Made by a program: the position numbers and the translations under genes. This document shows, one piece after another, positions 32,570 through 45,039 of a stretch of DNA of 64,000 bases. The DNA is taken from NCBI GenBank assembly GCA_029204225.1, contig CM055104.1, positions 49,867,399-49,931,398 of the forward strand, in the 5' to 3' direction. The notes beneath the pieces were generated by a model. That model did no database searches and was not told where the DNA came from. It worked only from the letters and a program-made list of their open reading frames with translations. Origin of the DNA: Diphasiastrum complanatum (taxonomy: Eukaryota > Streptophyta > Lycopodiopsida > Lycopodiales > Lycopodiaceae). Each line of letters opens with the position of its first letter. Position 1 is the first letter of the stretch.

Positions 32570-33661
32570 TGTTGGGAGAGAGAGAGAACGAATAAATGAC
32601 GAACAAGACGCGAATGAGAACCGAACTCGAACAAGAAACAAATGAGTAGCGAACTCGAACAGAAAATGTTTGTGCACAGCGGAATGAGTTAAATGACTCT
32701 CTCCCTAAGCATGACTACGCCTATCAGAATGGACAGAACAGATAGTGATTGAAATCATGGTCATTCTAGATTACGTAGCCAAACCTTCGAATGGACGAAG
32801 CGCTAGAAGAATAATTTGTCGCGAATTGCAAGACAAATTATTTGTCGCAAATGATTTGCGACAATCTAGACAATGCTCGACTGATAATTAGTTGCGAATT
32901 ATTCGCGAAAGATAAAAATAAAAATTAATCGTCTATTATTGGAAAGAGCAACTGGAACAATCAGACAGAAAGAAGAATAAGCATAGCAATATTGACAGAT
33001 CTTAAATGCAGAATGTCAGATTAAGTATAGCAAGTATACAGATCAATAATGCGATAGAGCACAAGACAGTAGCGGACGAAACCACGTGCCCTACAAAGCT
33101 TATTTCTGTCTATAATGAGGAATATAATCTCCTTTGCTTGTTCTAGACTTATCTTGCTCTTCTAGCATACACTGCTTCATCGTCATATCTTAAATACACA
33201 AATGGTATCTACTATATACAAGATATTACAGGTGTGCAGATATGAAAGTACAGAGTGGATGTGTTGCCTGTAGGAGATCGTGGGTGGCTGCAGTCGTTGT
33301 TCAATCTGTTAGCGCAGTTGCAAAGGATGAGCGTGGAAAAGGGTGTGACATCAGGTGAACGTTCGTGATGATGCAAGAGTGTGTCACTCTTACGAATGGC
33401 CTTAAAATAAGATCTACAGGGTGCCTTAGCTTTTAGGACACTTTGCCATTCTGTGAGGTAGTGTCCTCTTTACGTCTGTCACCATGACCTATGTAAGAAC
33501 ACAGTGTCGTGATTCATTCGCCTTTTATTCATCTGTGCGAATTTGCGTGTAAAAATGCAGACTGTGTGACAACGTTAGAAAATATACAACATGAATGGAG
33601 GAAGATTAAAATTGGGATTTAGGAGAGTGGAAGGAGTAAATTCAACATTGTAAATCCAACA
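32570..33661 (-). repeat. 5' LTR of copia L
   Basis: 1092 bp, same length as the 3' LTR. It carries several GAAC(G/A)A- and TCGCGAA-rich words near the U5 side. Confidence 0.93.
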
Positions 33662-33828
33662 CCATTGCCGAGGACAAACACAAAAAATCACAAAAAAATA
33701 AAAATTCAGACACCTGCATCTACTTTCCTTCTCTCTCATATCAATATTTTTGTTTTTCGAGTTTTGAGGTCATTTTTTTTTTCGAGTTTCTGAATTTTTT
33801 TCTATTTTTTGAGTTTCTAAGATTTTGA

Positions 33829-33864
<36 letters not shown>

Positions 33865-34700
33865 CCATTAGACGAGTTTCGACCCGACGTGCATCCGACA
33901 AACACCTCACAAGAAAAATTTGTGTGATAGTTGCACTCGCCGAAATTTTACATTCTTAAAATTTTCAAGATTTTCAAGTGTCTCAAAGTTTTTCGAGTTG
34001 TCTCGAGTTCTCTAAATTTTTTTGAGCTTTCAAATTTGGGTCCGATGATTCCATCTGACGAACTACACAACAAGACTTTCTCTAACGATTACATCCGACG
34101 ACCTACAAAAAAGTTGAATAATAGATCAATTTTCAAGTCTTGCCAATCCTTAAGAGAAGAAAGCATCAACAAGCACATTCATACATCAGTACCCGAACAA
34201 AATGCATGAAGATGTAGCATGGAAGGAAATGCAAGTAGAATAATCTTCAATTCAAAGAGCAACAACATTTCAATACATGAGACATAGTCTAGAACTCGTG
34301 GAGGAGGTCCCTATCTATATCCATGAGCTGTAGAACCCAACTACATATTATTTTGAAGTCCACCTCTTGCAACAGAGTGAATTCCAGTCTATAATAATTT
34401 GAGTTTCACCTCTTTCTTGATAATAGGAGGCCTCTTTATTAAAAACATAACTCAAGTTGAGATAATCTAATTTGCTAGCTCCCACATGGCTATCCATCTT
34501 TCGGGAGGTACCATGGGGCTCATAATTGTATATTTTAGCCTAGCACTAACAATTCTCGTGCTCTCAGACTCGGCTCTCAAGTTCATCTCTGCTAGAAGCC
34601 CTTTTGAGTGGAGAGGTTCTGCATCGACACCTCGGGCATGGCATCAGCTAACATGGAAAAGTAAATAAAATTCATAATATAATCCCAAGAATTTAGACCT
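33662..34700 (+). other. Leader/interior remains of element M
   Basis: It starts with the second half of the M primer-binding site (CCATTGCCGAGGAC). The rest is A/T-rich with a 34-bp T run at 33831-33864 and one 92-codon frame at 33931-34209 that I cannot assign. No Gag or pol motif seen. Confidence 0.5.
33831..33864 (+). repeat. Poly-T run
   Basis: 34 consecutive T bases; a homopolymer tract within M. Confidence 0.95.
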
Positions 34701-34702
34701 TT

Positions 34703-35182
<480 letters not shown>

Positions 35183-36247
35183 TGATGAGAAATTGAGTCA
35201 GCGCTCTGATACCACTGATGAGAAATCGAACGGTGCTCCGATACGAATGATGAGAATCGTGAGAAGAAAAATTTCACGAAGACATTTGTGACTCTCTTTC
35301 GAGATTCGGATGGAGTTCAGATGCGTTTGTTGCACACTGCCAGTTGAAACACTCCTACAATCCTCCAGAGGGTAGTCAAGTACTACTGATCTACGTTCAT
35401 AAAATTAATATAACATTCGACTTCATTTCAACCAAGGTGCAGAATTCAACAAGAAAACTCAGACATATTAAAATAAACAGCATAAGCATTCGACATTCAA
35501 GATCAGACACAACCAGAAAATAGTCTATATTGATTTTCTCTGATTTCTTCAGGGCACTGCATGCGAATCCATGTAGTGCGTTGGCGTGAGAGAAGCACAG
35601 TTCTCTCACGAGTATTAGTCTCGCTTTACTAGCGGACAATCGGATCTTCTGATCTTAGACAAAATTGTCTATACGCATGCAGGCGGAGCTTCTGTCAGTT
35701 TTCGTCTTGATTGCTTACTAGCATCATACTACTTGTTTTTCTTTTCTTACTTAGTTACACATTGTGTATCCTATTGACATATGTCAAGTGTTATTCAGTA
35801 AGTGTAGTCTCTCTATGCAAATCTAAAATTAGAGTGATTAACCATCTACAACTAACCAGAGAATTACAAGAGTGGCAATTTAGCCACGACCTAGGGAGTA
35901 TCTGCTGACGTCATGCCATCAGGTCAAATTTTTGTACTTCTGGTACTTGCGTGATCTCTGGTGGTACTCCTTGGAGCGTGAGGAAAAAACGGGTTCCGTT
36001 TCCATTGTTGGTTTTGTTTACCTCGTTCGTATTTCTCTCGTATAGGACCGTAGGGGAATCTCGTTCGTGGATCGTTCGTGTTTGCAAAATTCTTTGTGTT
36101 TCACGTCTTCAAATGTTTGAGTTCGTGAACATGTTGGTCTTCGTGTTCGCAAAACTCTTCATTTTTGTGTCTTCAGATATTTGAGTTTCGCGAACATGTT
36201 CGTCAGTCGAGGGGCCGCAAGCTAGCGAGGCTTTGTATTCAGAAACA
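35183..36247 (-). repeat. 3' LTR of copia N
   Basis: 1065 bp. The TGATGAGAAAT(T/C)G word occurs at 35183 and 35216, 33 bp apart, with TCTGATACCAC between. Confidence 0.88.
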
Positions 36248-36257
36248 CTTTGTTTCT

Positions 36258-36810
36258 TCAGCTCCCTCTCAAAGCATGGTAGCCTTATGATCCCGAGACT
36301 GCTCCTTTGCCTCTCAAAGAGTCCTTTGTCCAGATCCTTTGTGAAGATGTCAGCAACCATATCTTTCGTTCCGATGAAGGTAATCTACATGATCTTCTTC
36401 TCAATCAGATCCTTGATCAAGTGATACTTGATAGCAATGTGCTTCGTCCTGGAATGGAAAACGGGATCCTTCGTGAGGTGTATTGCAGAGGTGTTGTCCA
36501 TTTGCAAGATCAGTGGCTCGTTTCTTGTTTCGCCCAATTCGTCCAAGAACTGCCTTAGCCAAATTATTTCATTGGCCATCTTTGCTGCTGCTACGTACTC
36601 TGCTTCGCAGGACGACTAGGCTACAATGGTCTGCTTCTTGATGACCCAGAGAATTGCTGCTCCTGATGCGATGGTGCATCCTACTGAAACGCTTTTACAG
36701 TCGTCCCTGAGAGATGCCCAGCTGACATCGCTGTAGGAAAGTATCCTGAGACCACCACGACAATAATCCAAGCCATAATCCCTCGTTAATTGAAGATATT
36801 GCAAAATTCA
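36258..36810 (-). pseudogene. Copia N RNase H
   Basis: The frames give YSDVSWASLRDDCKSVS, ANEIIWLRQFLDELGE, LQMDNTSAIHLTKDPVFHSR, TKHIAIKYHLIKDLIEK and NMVADIFTKDLDKGLFE, all copia RNase H blocks. A stop replaces the codon before the A-x-Y-x-A-A-A helix (36615), and another follows KKIM. It ends at the purine tract GAGAGGGAG next to the LTR. Confidence 0.88.
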
Positions 36811-37779
36811 TGTCGAAATCTTCCAATGTGTCGAGCTTGGATTCGTACAGAATTGGCTCATCCTAAATACTGCATAAGAAATATCAGGACGTGTGTTGTC
36901 TGCAAGGTACATCAGTGAACCTATCAGCCTTTTGTAGTGAGTGAGCTACATCTGTTCTCTTTCTTCCTCAGTCTTTGCATAGTCATCATTTGTTAGCACC
37001 GTTCCTGCGAGCATTGGAGTGTACGCTCCTTTGCAGTTCAGCATCCCAAAATCCTCTAGGATCTTCTGGGTGTATCTAGACTGGTGAAGGTATAACTTGC
37101 CTTCCCTCATAGTCCCTTTCAATTTGTAAGCCTAGTTAACACCTGGCTTCTCCCTGATCTACTATCTCAAAATGTTTTGAGATGTCTGTCTTTACTTCAG
37201 CAATTAGTTGCTCACTCCTACAAAGTATCAGAGTGTCGTCCACATATATTCAGCCACTATGATGATTTTCCCATCTGTAATTCTAACATACACATTGGAG
37301 TCAGCCAATAGAGGCTTGAATCCCAATGATTTCAAGGCTTGATCCTTCTTCTTATACCATTGTCGGGCTGATTGCTCCAGACCGTAGATGCTTCTATGCA
37401 TTCTGCATACATAGTCAGGAAGTGAATTCAAGACAAATCCTAGGGGTTGATCCATGTAGACCTCTTCGTCTAATTCACCATGCAAGAATGCTGTCTTCTC
37501 GTCCACAATGTGGATCCTGAGATCATAAGCTGCTGCATATGCGAACAATAGTCGTAGGGACGAATGTTTGACGATAGGAGAGAAGGTTTCAGAATAGTCA
37601 ATATCGTATCTCTGAGAGAAACCCTTCGCTACCAGTCTTGCCTTGTATTTCGTCACGCTCCCGTCTGGTCCATATTTGAGTTTGAAAACCCATTTGCATT
37701 TGATAGTCTTGCGCTTATGAGGTAATGGCTCCAACATCCATACCTGGATCTTCCTTATGGACTTCATCTCTTCGTTCAT
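36811..37779 (-). pseudogene. Copia N reverse transcriptase
   Basis: The frame 37228-37779 has CKWVFKLKYGPDGSV, KARLVAKGFSQRYDID, IVDEKTAFLHGELDEEVYM, RSIYGLEQSARQWY and the approach to YVDD. A one-base indel then shifts the frame exactly at the catalytic box (YVDDTLIL is found in the next frame, near 37230). Further stops interrupt the C-terminal part. The D of the usual D-V-K-T-A-F block is kept. Confidence 0.88.
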
Positions 37780-38276
37780 GGCTTGGATCCATTTGTCCTT
37801 TTCTGGACCTTCTATCGCCTCCTCGAATGTCTATGGTTCGCCACTGAACTCGCAAAATTCTTCTGATGTGAAAGTTGAGCTGCCTGGAACAAATCTCGTT
37901 GGTGCTCTTTGTGGTCTTGTCGATCTTCTGGGAGATCCTCTTGGAACAGCTATGCCTTTGCCCTTGTCTGCTCTGCTCGGTCCGAAACCATCTTGGTTTA
38001 TAGGAACTACGGCAACAGGTTGCCTCTCAAATCTTTCTTCGTCTGATTCGTCGCTTGAATGGGAGACGACTCAAAAATCTGCGTTTTCGTGTTCGTCCTC
38101 TGCTCCCTCTGACGTTGGCGGTAGGTCATAGTACTGTCTTTCCAGAACTTCATAGCTAACAGGGTCTTCGTTGGCCATTGTCTTGCTCTCGTCGAATTTG
38201 ACATCCCTCATAGTTTTCACGGTGTTCGTGTCTGGCATGTAGATTCTGTAGTATGACTAATTATTGTCATAACCTA
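37780..38276 (-). pseudogene. Copia N integrase-RT linker
   Basis: This is a low-complexity, Ser/Glu-rich region between integrase and RT, with stops and shifts. The integrase C-terminal block (I-G-Y) is largely lost near 38270. Confidence 0.6.
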
Positions 38277-39200
38277 TCAGAAATCCTTGCTTGCTTTCTC
38301 ATCAAGCTTCTTGCAAAGCTTATCAGGAATATGTGCATATGCTGCACAGCCAAATATTATGATGTGAGACAGGTTGGGATTTCTACCCCACCATAGCTCA
38401 TGTGGTGTCGTTTGAGGAACACCAGATTTATCTATCGTGTTCTGGATGTACGCGACTATAGCTACTGCTTCAGCCCACAGTGCCCTTGGAGCCTTCGAAT
38501 AGGCCATCATGCATCTGGCTGCTTCCATTAGGGTCCTGTTCTTTCGTTCAGCAACACCATTGTGCTGCGGTGTGTAGGCTGCAGTTTTTCTGTGAATGAT
38601 GTCACGATCATTGCAAAAGTCAATGAAGCGATTCGAGATATATTCGCCACCTCGATCTATTCTAATTTGCTTCACCTTGCTGCTTGTGCATCTCTCAGCC
38701 CAGTTCACATATTCTGTGAATTTGTCAAGTGCTTCAGATTTATTCTGAATAAAATACACTCTGGCAAACTTGCTATAATCATCAATGAAGGTTATATAGT
38801 ATTTTGAACCTCCTACTGAGATCACATTGAATGGACCGCAGATGTCAGAGTGCACCAGCTCCAGAATCTTTGTTGTTCTGTAGGAGTCTTTGACGAATGG
38901 TGTGCGTGACATCTTGCCTTTCAAATATGCATCACAGGTGGCCGAATTGGTTGCATTCGAGATGCTGACCCCTGTTATTGCTCTATGATGACTTGCCTGG
39001 TAGAGTGCCATTGAGGTCATGTGGCTGGTCTTCTGTGCCACAGAGTGTTTGGCGAGTAGTCATGAGTCTGATGCACTTGATCTGCAAGTAGACGTACCTT
39101 CAGATGATATAGGTTCTCTTTTCTTCTGCCTTGATCAATGAGTGTGATGGTGCTGGCATCAATCACATTGCATGCTTCATTAGAAAATGTCACACGCATC
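38277..39200 (-). pseudogene. Copia N integrase
   Basis: The core reads LELVHSDICGPFNVIS (D), VKQIRIDRGGEYISNRF (second D; the usual Asn-Gly is Arg-Gly) and NGVAERKNRTLMEAARCM (E). It then runs NTIDKSGVPQTTPHELW and IIIFGCAAYAHIP. The zinc-binding HHCC is damaged: the first His pair falls in another frame (LWHRRPAT at 39017-39199), and the C-x2-C reads CDAYLKG with the second Cys missing. Catalytic triad intact but zinc module broken. Confidence 0.9.
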
Positions 39201-39214
39201 CCTGCATCTGCTAT

Positions 39215-40486
39215 TTATGCTACAGAGAGCAAGTCTTGTTGCAGAGTTGGCACGAATAGAACGTCTTCGAGTCGTCTATCTCTGTCGTTGGTGTTGAGCC
39301 AGAGTGAACCAATACCGTTCACTTGATGTCTGGATCCATCTCCAAGAACTATGAATCTTGAGGGATCTGCACTTCTAAAATCAGACATGATTCGTCTTGA
39401 TGTCACAAAGTGCGAGGTGGCTCCCGAATCCAAGATCACCTCGTGCGTGTCAGACGTTGATGTTGCACACACATCTTCACAGATGTAGGCGGTCAAACAA
39501 TTTTTGTTCGTTCTTTCTTCGCCCATCTTCGAGCTCTCGGGCTCCTCGACATAGAAAGAACTATTATCGTTCTCCTGTCTGTTCTGTGCTAATCTGTTTC
39601 TTGGGTTCTGGTGGCAATCCATGGCTGCATGACCCTTCCTATGGCAATGGATACACTCAATCTTGGGATTGAGCCAGCAAGTATCTCCTGTATGCCCGTC
39701 TCTTCTGCATCTCATGAAGGTCTTCTTGTCGGCATCTTGTCGTTTCAACCTTCCTTTGGTCTTCCAGTTACTTTTGCTGGTCCCCTCTGCTTGCTGGTCA
39801 CGATCCTGCCTCTGATTCGACTCCCTCTTAGGCTTGAACTGTTTCTTTGATTTTTCTTTGTTGCCGTAGAGTGCCTGGTCAGAACCATCTTTGTGATCAA
39901 GATGCTCTCTGGCCTCGACTTCCTCTCGAATCTCGACAATCGCCTTTCCGAGGTTCGTGGTAGGATTTTTCGCAAGCATGGTTCGTGTCGTCTGGAAAGA
40001 TCTGGGCAATGCTCTCAACAGATATGTGAGCTACTTCTCAACTGATATTGCATTTTCTGTTCCTGAGTTGTGTAGTGATAGAAACAGATCTTTCATCTTT
40101 CTCACGAAAGATGTGAGGTCTTTTCCATCCCACTGCAGATTCGTCAGCTGATCTTCTAGCATCATAATCTGACTTCTTGATTTTGTCTGAAATCTTGTGA
40201 GCAGTGTGTCCCACATCTCCTTAGCTTTGGAGAGTGTAGCCAGGTCAAGTGTAAGGCTATCTTTGATGGAAGATGATAGCAAGGCTACTACCTTGTTGTT
40301 TTTATCCCTCCATTCACGTAGCTCCTTGCTTGTTGTCGTAGGCATTTCTTCTGTGCCATCTACCCAGGGGAAGAGGCCTTCGCCCTTGAGTATCAAAGAT
40401 GTCTTAACTTTTCAGACTAGAAAGTTAGATCTTGAAGAATTAAGTATAGTGCAGATCGTGTTCTGCATGTTGTTGATTGAAGCCAT
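39215..40486 (-). pseudogene. gag: Copia N Gag and protease
   Basis: Gag starts with ATG at 40486 (minus). A stop follows SNFLV, then LSKAKEMWDTLLTRF, LEDQLTNLQWDGKDLTSFV and a basic region. Two zinc knuckles follow: the first has Phe in place of the first Cys (F-x2-C-x4-H-x4-C), the second is intact (CIHCHRKGHAAMDC). Protease follows as VILDSGATSHFVTSRRI with intact D-S-G and ends at the VLFVPTLQQDLLSVA block. A break near 40030 splits Gag. Confidence 0.9.
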
Positions 40487-40586
40487 TGCCTCTTGAAGTC
40501 TGTTTTTCTTGTCGTTTGGTTGATTGTCTGAATGCTTGGCCTCCTGGATCTGCTAGCTTCTCGGCTACATCAGAATATGACAGGGT

Positions 40587-40599
40587 GGCTCTAATACCA
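40587..40599 (-). other. Primer-binding site of copia N
   Basis: On the minus strand TGGTATTAGAGCC follows the LTR end CTCATCA after one base. A second copy, TGGTATCAGAGC, lies inside the LTR at 40621-40632. Confidence 0.85.
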
Positions 40600-40600
40600 C

Positions 40601-41650
40601 TGATGAGAAATTGAGTCAGCGCTCTGATACCACTGATGAGAAATCGAACGGTGCTCCAGTACGAATGATGAGAATCGTGAGAAGAAAAATTTCACGAAGG
40701 CATTCGCGACTCTCTTTCGAGATTTGGATGGAGTTCAGATGCGTTCGCTGCGCACTACCAACTGAAACACTCTTACAATCCTCCAGAGGTTAGTCAGGTA
40801 CTACTGATCTATGTTCATAAAATTAATATAGCATTCGACTTCATTTCAACCAAGGTGCAAAATTCAACAAGAAACTCAGACATATTAAAATAAACAACAT
40901 AAGCATTCGACATTCAAGATCAGACACAACCAAAAAATAGTCTATATTGATTTTCTTTGATTTCTTCAGGGCACTGCATGCAAATCCATGCAGTGCGTTG
41001 GTGTGAGAGAAGCACGGTTCTCTCACGAGTATTAGTCTCGCTTTACTAGCGGACAATCGGATCTTCTGATCCTAGACAGAATTGTCTTTTCGCACGCAGG
41101 CGGAGCTTCTGTCAGTTTTCGTCTTGATTGCGTACTAGCATCAGACTACTTCTTGTTCTTCTTTTCTTACTTAGTTACACACTGTTTATCCTATTGATAT
41201 ATGTCAAGTGTTATTCAGTAAGTGTAGTCTCTCTATGCAAATCTAAGATTAGAGTGATTAACCATTCACAACTAACTAGAGAATTACAAGAGTGGCAGTT
41301 TAGCCACGACCTAGGCAGTATATGCTGACGTCATGCCATCAGGTCAAATCTCTATACTTCTGGTACTTGTGTGATCTCTGGTGGTACTCCTTGGAGCGCG
41401 AGGACAAAACGAGTTTCGTTTCCATCGTTCACCTTTCTCTCGTATAGGACCGCAAGGGAATCTCGTTCGTGTATCGTTCGTGTTTGCGAAACTCTTCGTG
41501 TTTCACGTCTTCAGATGTTCGAGTTCGCGAACATGTTGGTCTTCATGTTCGCAAAAGTCTTCGTGTTTCGTGTCTTCATATATTCGAGTTTCGCGAACAT
41601 GTTTGTCAATCGAGGGGCTGCAAGCTAGCAAGGCTTTGTATTCAAAAACA
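40601..41650 (-). repeat. 5' LTR of copia N
   Basis: 1050 bp, matching 35183-36247 including the 33-bp embedded PBS unit (40601-40633). Confidence 0.88.
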
Positions 41651-44018
41651 CTTTGTTTCTTTATCTTTACCAATGAAAAACAAATGTCCCAATTGAGAAA
41701 ACTAGGACCATTCTTCCAAAGGTATTCTCTAAAGATTCTAGCAAAAGAGAGTAGATAAGATGGGAGAGAGACTATATAAGTAGAAAATGAGTAAAACAGA
41801 GGCAATGATGTGCTTCTAAAAATTAGGTGGGCATGGAAGAAAATGTCTACAGAGTTTTTTCCATTGGTACGAGAGATGATCAAGTTGAAGCTTCAACTTT
41901 CGTTAACAAGGCCTCAAAGGGTGGCCTTTAACTTTCATCCAAGAGTCAACAAACTCTTGAAGGGAGAAGGCTTTAACTTTTGTCCATGCATCAACAAGCC
42001 CTAAATGTTGGATTTCAAAGTTCATTCAACATAAAACAAGCCCACAAAAGCACACGATATACTCTTACATACATATAGGATTAAACAAAACTTGGATTGG
42101 GCAAACCCACAAGCTAAGCCCTTATTTACCACACTACATGTCATTAAAATTACATGCACTTTTGAACTTAAGTAGAAAATCAGCCACCATAAAAGTTGAA
42201 GCAACTTAGAAAATGAAAGAAAATGTACCGATTAGATTGCAAATGGAACATAAATCAGTTAATCATCAAAAATGTAAAAGTGCACGAGCAATGCTTATTA
42301 CTAACTTCTAAGGAGACTTAGTTGGAAACTTTGCCATCAAAAGCCATGATGTAGGCAACATTGTTGTCTTGGACGTCATGCCCCTCCTTTTATGCATGTA
42401 AAAACCGAACCAAAAGTTTTTAGGGCATTCACTATATGACATAATTCTCCTCCTTTTTGGTTTATAAATAAAACCCATAAGCTTAGGGGTATAATAGACA
42501 TTTCATAAGCCTATGGGCTTTGGAGCACAAAGGGCATTATTATCATTAAGCCCATGGGCTATCAACATAACCAATCCATTTGACAAGTGTTCAAGAAATA
42601 GCCAAGCTTGAGTGTCCAAAAAATAGCCAAGCTCAAGTGTCTAGCTTTACACCTTTTTGGGCATTGAGTGTAAAGGCCTCCTCGCGGGTCTTTACCATTC
42701 ACATACTACATTCAATAGCTCTTGTACATTTTGTCATGGTACTAAAGAAGAGTGATACTAATGAAGATAGCAACAAGCTTTGACATACATGTAAAAGGGA
42801 AATATTCAAGAAGTTGTTCTTTTTCCTTGGAATGGGTACTTTGTACAGATATACAAAGAGACTCCTGTATAGCAAATACACCAAGGAACAAGCTTTATCT
42901 ATAAGAGAACCAAACATAACATACTTTCCCCATTAAGATTTGGGATAGAACCATTTGAAAATAGTTAACGTTCAGTTAATCTTGATAGGACCAACGTTAC
43001 ATTAGAATTTAGGAGTAGTTTTATTAACTTTTGAATTCTAAATGCATTATCAATGACCATGATGGTTGATTCCTAGGCCAATTCTGGTCAGTTGACTCCA
43101 AAAGTTGAAATTCTCTCTTAGTGTTAAACATTGTTGCATGCAAAATAGTTAATGTTTCGCACAAGCATATATTCTCAAGATTTTGTTGCAAAAACTTTTT
43201 TAACTCTTTCAAAAACATAAACGCATATGATAACATCTAAGAAGAGACTGTTTACAAAGATAGAGTTAAGAAGTTTTAAAATTTTATCAAAAGTTAAAGA
43301 TGTTTTTTTTTTTGAATTTCAATATTAAGTACACAAACAACTATTCTAATCGGATAAAAAAACTACTATTAAGTGCACAAACGACTATTCTAGTTAAATG
43401 AAAACTACTATTAAGTGCACGAAAGACTAACCTGATCACATCAAAACTTTATACCTAGTCACAATTTATTATTAATATGCTCAAAGTAGGTACCAAAAAA
43501 ATTGACCTTGAAAACAGAATTTGATCTTTGAGATCAAACAACCATGTTTATTTTTTTTTTCTTTTCAATCTTTATAAAAATCTCACCATTCAATCTCCAT
43601 GACCTAATTGCAATTTTAAGAGCCCATCTTGTGAACATTTTTAATGTATGTAGTTCAAACTCGGATTTTGATACCTCTTTTTTTGTGTTTTTTTGGCTAA
43701 TGATACGAGAACTCTAAACACAAATATGGGCTCATGAAATATATATTTTTTGAATACATTATTAAGCAACAACTAGTGGTTGTTATATACAACATATATA
43801 CAACCTCGCCAAGCCATTTATAGAGCTGGACTCCTTAGATGCCACTACACATTAGTTGGGATTCAAGCGAACACCTTTATGGTGGCAGTCAGCAACTCTA
43901 CCCATACACCCCACTGCGTTGGACGACTAATGAAGATCCACTTAGATCACTGAAATGAAATGATCAAATAACTTATTAAATATTCTTTGTTTTGGTTTTC
44001 TCGGGTGGGCCGTGGGAC
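41651..44018. other. Intergenic, no gene recognised
   Basis: AT-rich DNA with only short frames and no TE motif. It holds small imperfect tandem repeats: AAATAGCCAAGCT twice near 42593-42640, and about three copies of ATTAAGTGCACAAACGACTA near 43325-43430. Confidence 0.4.
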
Positions 44019-44330
44019 ATTATGTCCTTGCAATGTTTGTGTCGAGCAAAATTTAGAAGTCTACTGTGGGGATTGGCCTCTTGAGGCTCAGGTAGGAACA
44101 CCTTTCGAGTTTGCTTGGGCATTGCATTATGTCCTTGCAGTGTTTGTCTGCTAAAATCTAGGTGTGTGTGTGTGTGTGGGGCGGGGGGGGGGGGGGGGTT
44201 TGTGCCCCTTTGGGCTCCGGCAGGTCTCCTTGGGTAGGGCATCATGTCCTTGCAATGTTTGTGTCAGCTAAAATTCAGGAGAGGGTTTGTCCCTTTGGGC
44301 TTGCTTAGGCAGGGCCCTCCAGGCTACAAG
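44019..44330 (+). repeat. Three imperfect ~110-bp tandem units with poly-G
   Basis: AT(T/C)ATGTCCTTGCA(A/G)TGTTTGT recurs at 44019, 44126 and 44241. The second unit contains (GT)n and a 16-base G run (44183-44198). Confidence 0.8.
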
Positions 44331-45039
44331 TTTTTATGTTATCCCTGAACAAGCTGACGTTCGTGACGTAAGATTGGATATGGACATGCAACACGTGGCA
44401 GACATGCACAGAGTCAAACATGTATGCGGACACAGTGACATATCCAACGTTTACACGTGTCTCTCCGACGGCGACTCAGGTGGACAATATTCCAGATTTT
44501 CGGTAAAATAGGAAAAAGGGGAAAAAGCTCGCGTAGATATTTTTCGATATTTAAAAAAAAATCAATTTTCCTGTTGGTGTGACTTAAAATACTTATTAAG
44601 GAATGGGCTTATATTTTTGTCCTATTTAGGCGAATTATTCTGCTAGCATTCCACGTGGCAAAGCAGAGTCCTCTCATTTTCACAGCTATGGGCTTGCATC
44701 GTTTTTATGGCAGATTCACGTGGGTCCGCGCTTCACGTGCCTCAGAGAACAATTTTCGTTTCCCGAGCTGGGGAAGGGCGCGCCCGCGCCCTGACAGGCT
44801 GGCCAGCCTGTCAACTTTCAAGCGTCGTCGCACGGCCCCATCGTGCACGTCCTCGTCGATTGACCGTACCGTGAGGGCAAAGAAGGCGAGGCATATTACC
44901 AAAGTGTCCATTCAACCTTCAAACACAAACCTTAAAAAAGTAACCCCCATGTTTCCAAGGTAAATTTAGAAACCCTAATTTTGATACAATATCTCACTCT
45001 TATGTTGCAATGTGACCTTTGAAATATCTGTGATATGAA
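44331..45039. other. GC-rich patch with palindromes, no gene assigned
   Basis: 44640-44910 is distinctly GC-rich against its surroundings, with CACGTGG G-box words and GGGCGCGCCC (44776-44785). Frames at 44287-44511, 44655-44963 (+) and 44705-44911 (-) show no known motif. It could be a promoter/5' exon region of a low-copy gene, but no downstream coding sequence supports this. Confidence 0.35.
44792..44813. repeat. Perfect 22-bp palindrome
   Basis: TGACAGGCTGG is followed immediately by its exact reverse complement CCAGCCTGTCA. Confidence 0.95.

Larger units (their letters stand above)
25284..33661 (-). mobile_element. Ty1/copia retrotransposon L
   Basis: Two LTRs of exactly 1092 bp (25284-26375, 32570-33661), about 94% identical by eye, with TGTTGG/CCAACA ends. 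Target duplications are CCGTT (25279-25283) and CCATT (33662-33666), differing by one base. On the minus strand gag, protease, integrase, RT and RNase H follow in copia order. A CACTA-type fragment interrupts gag. Confidence 0.93.
35183..41650 (-). mobile_element. Ty1/copia retrotransposon N
   Basis: LTRs at 35183-36247 and 40601-41650 begin TGATGAGAAATTG (forward strand) and end (G/A)AAACA. A CTTT duplication flanks it (35179-35182, 41651-41654). On the minus strand gag, protease, integrase, RT and RNase H are in order. Both LTRs carry an extra 33-bp unit that includes a second PBS-like sequence. Confidence 0.9.

Noticed and set aside
41381-41758. Overlapping frames near the end of the N LTR as genes
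   Set aside because: They lie in the LTR of copia N and have matching frames in the other LTR; no protein motif.
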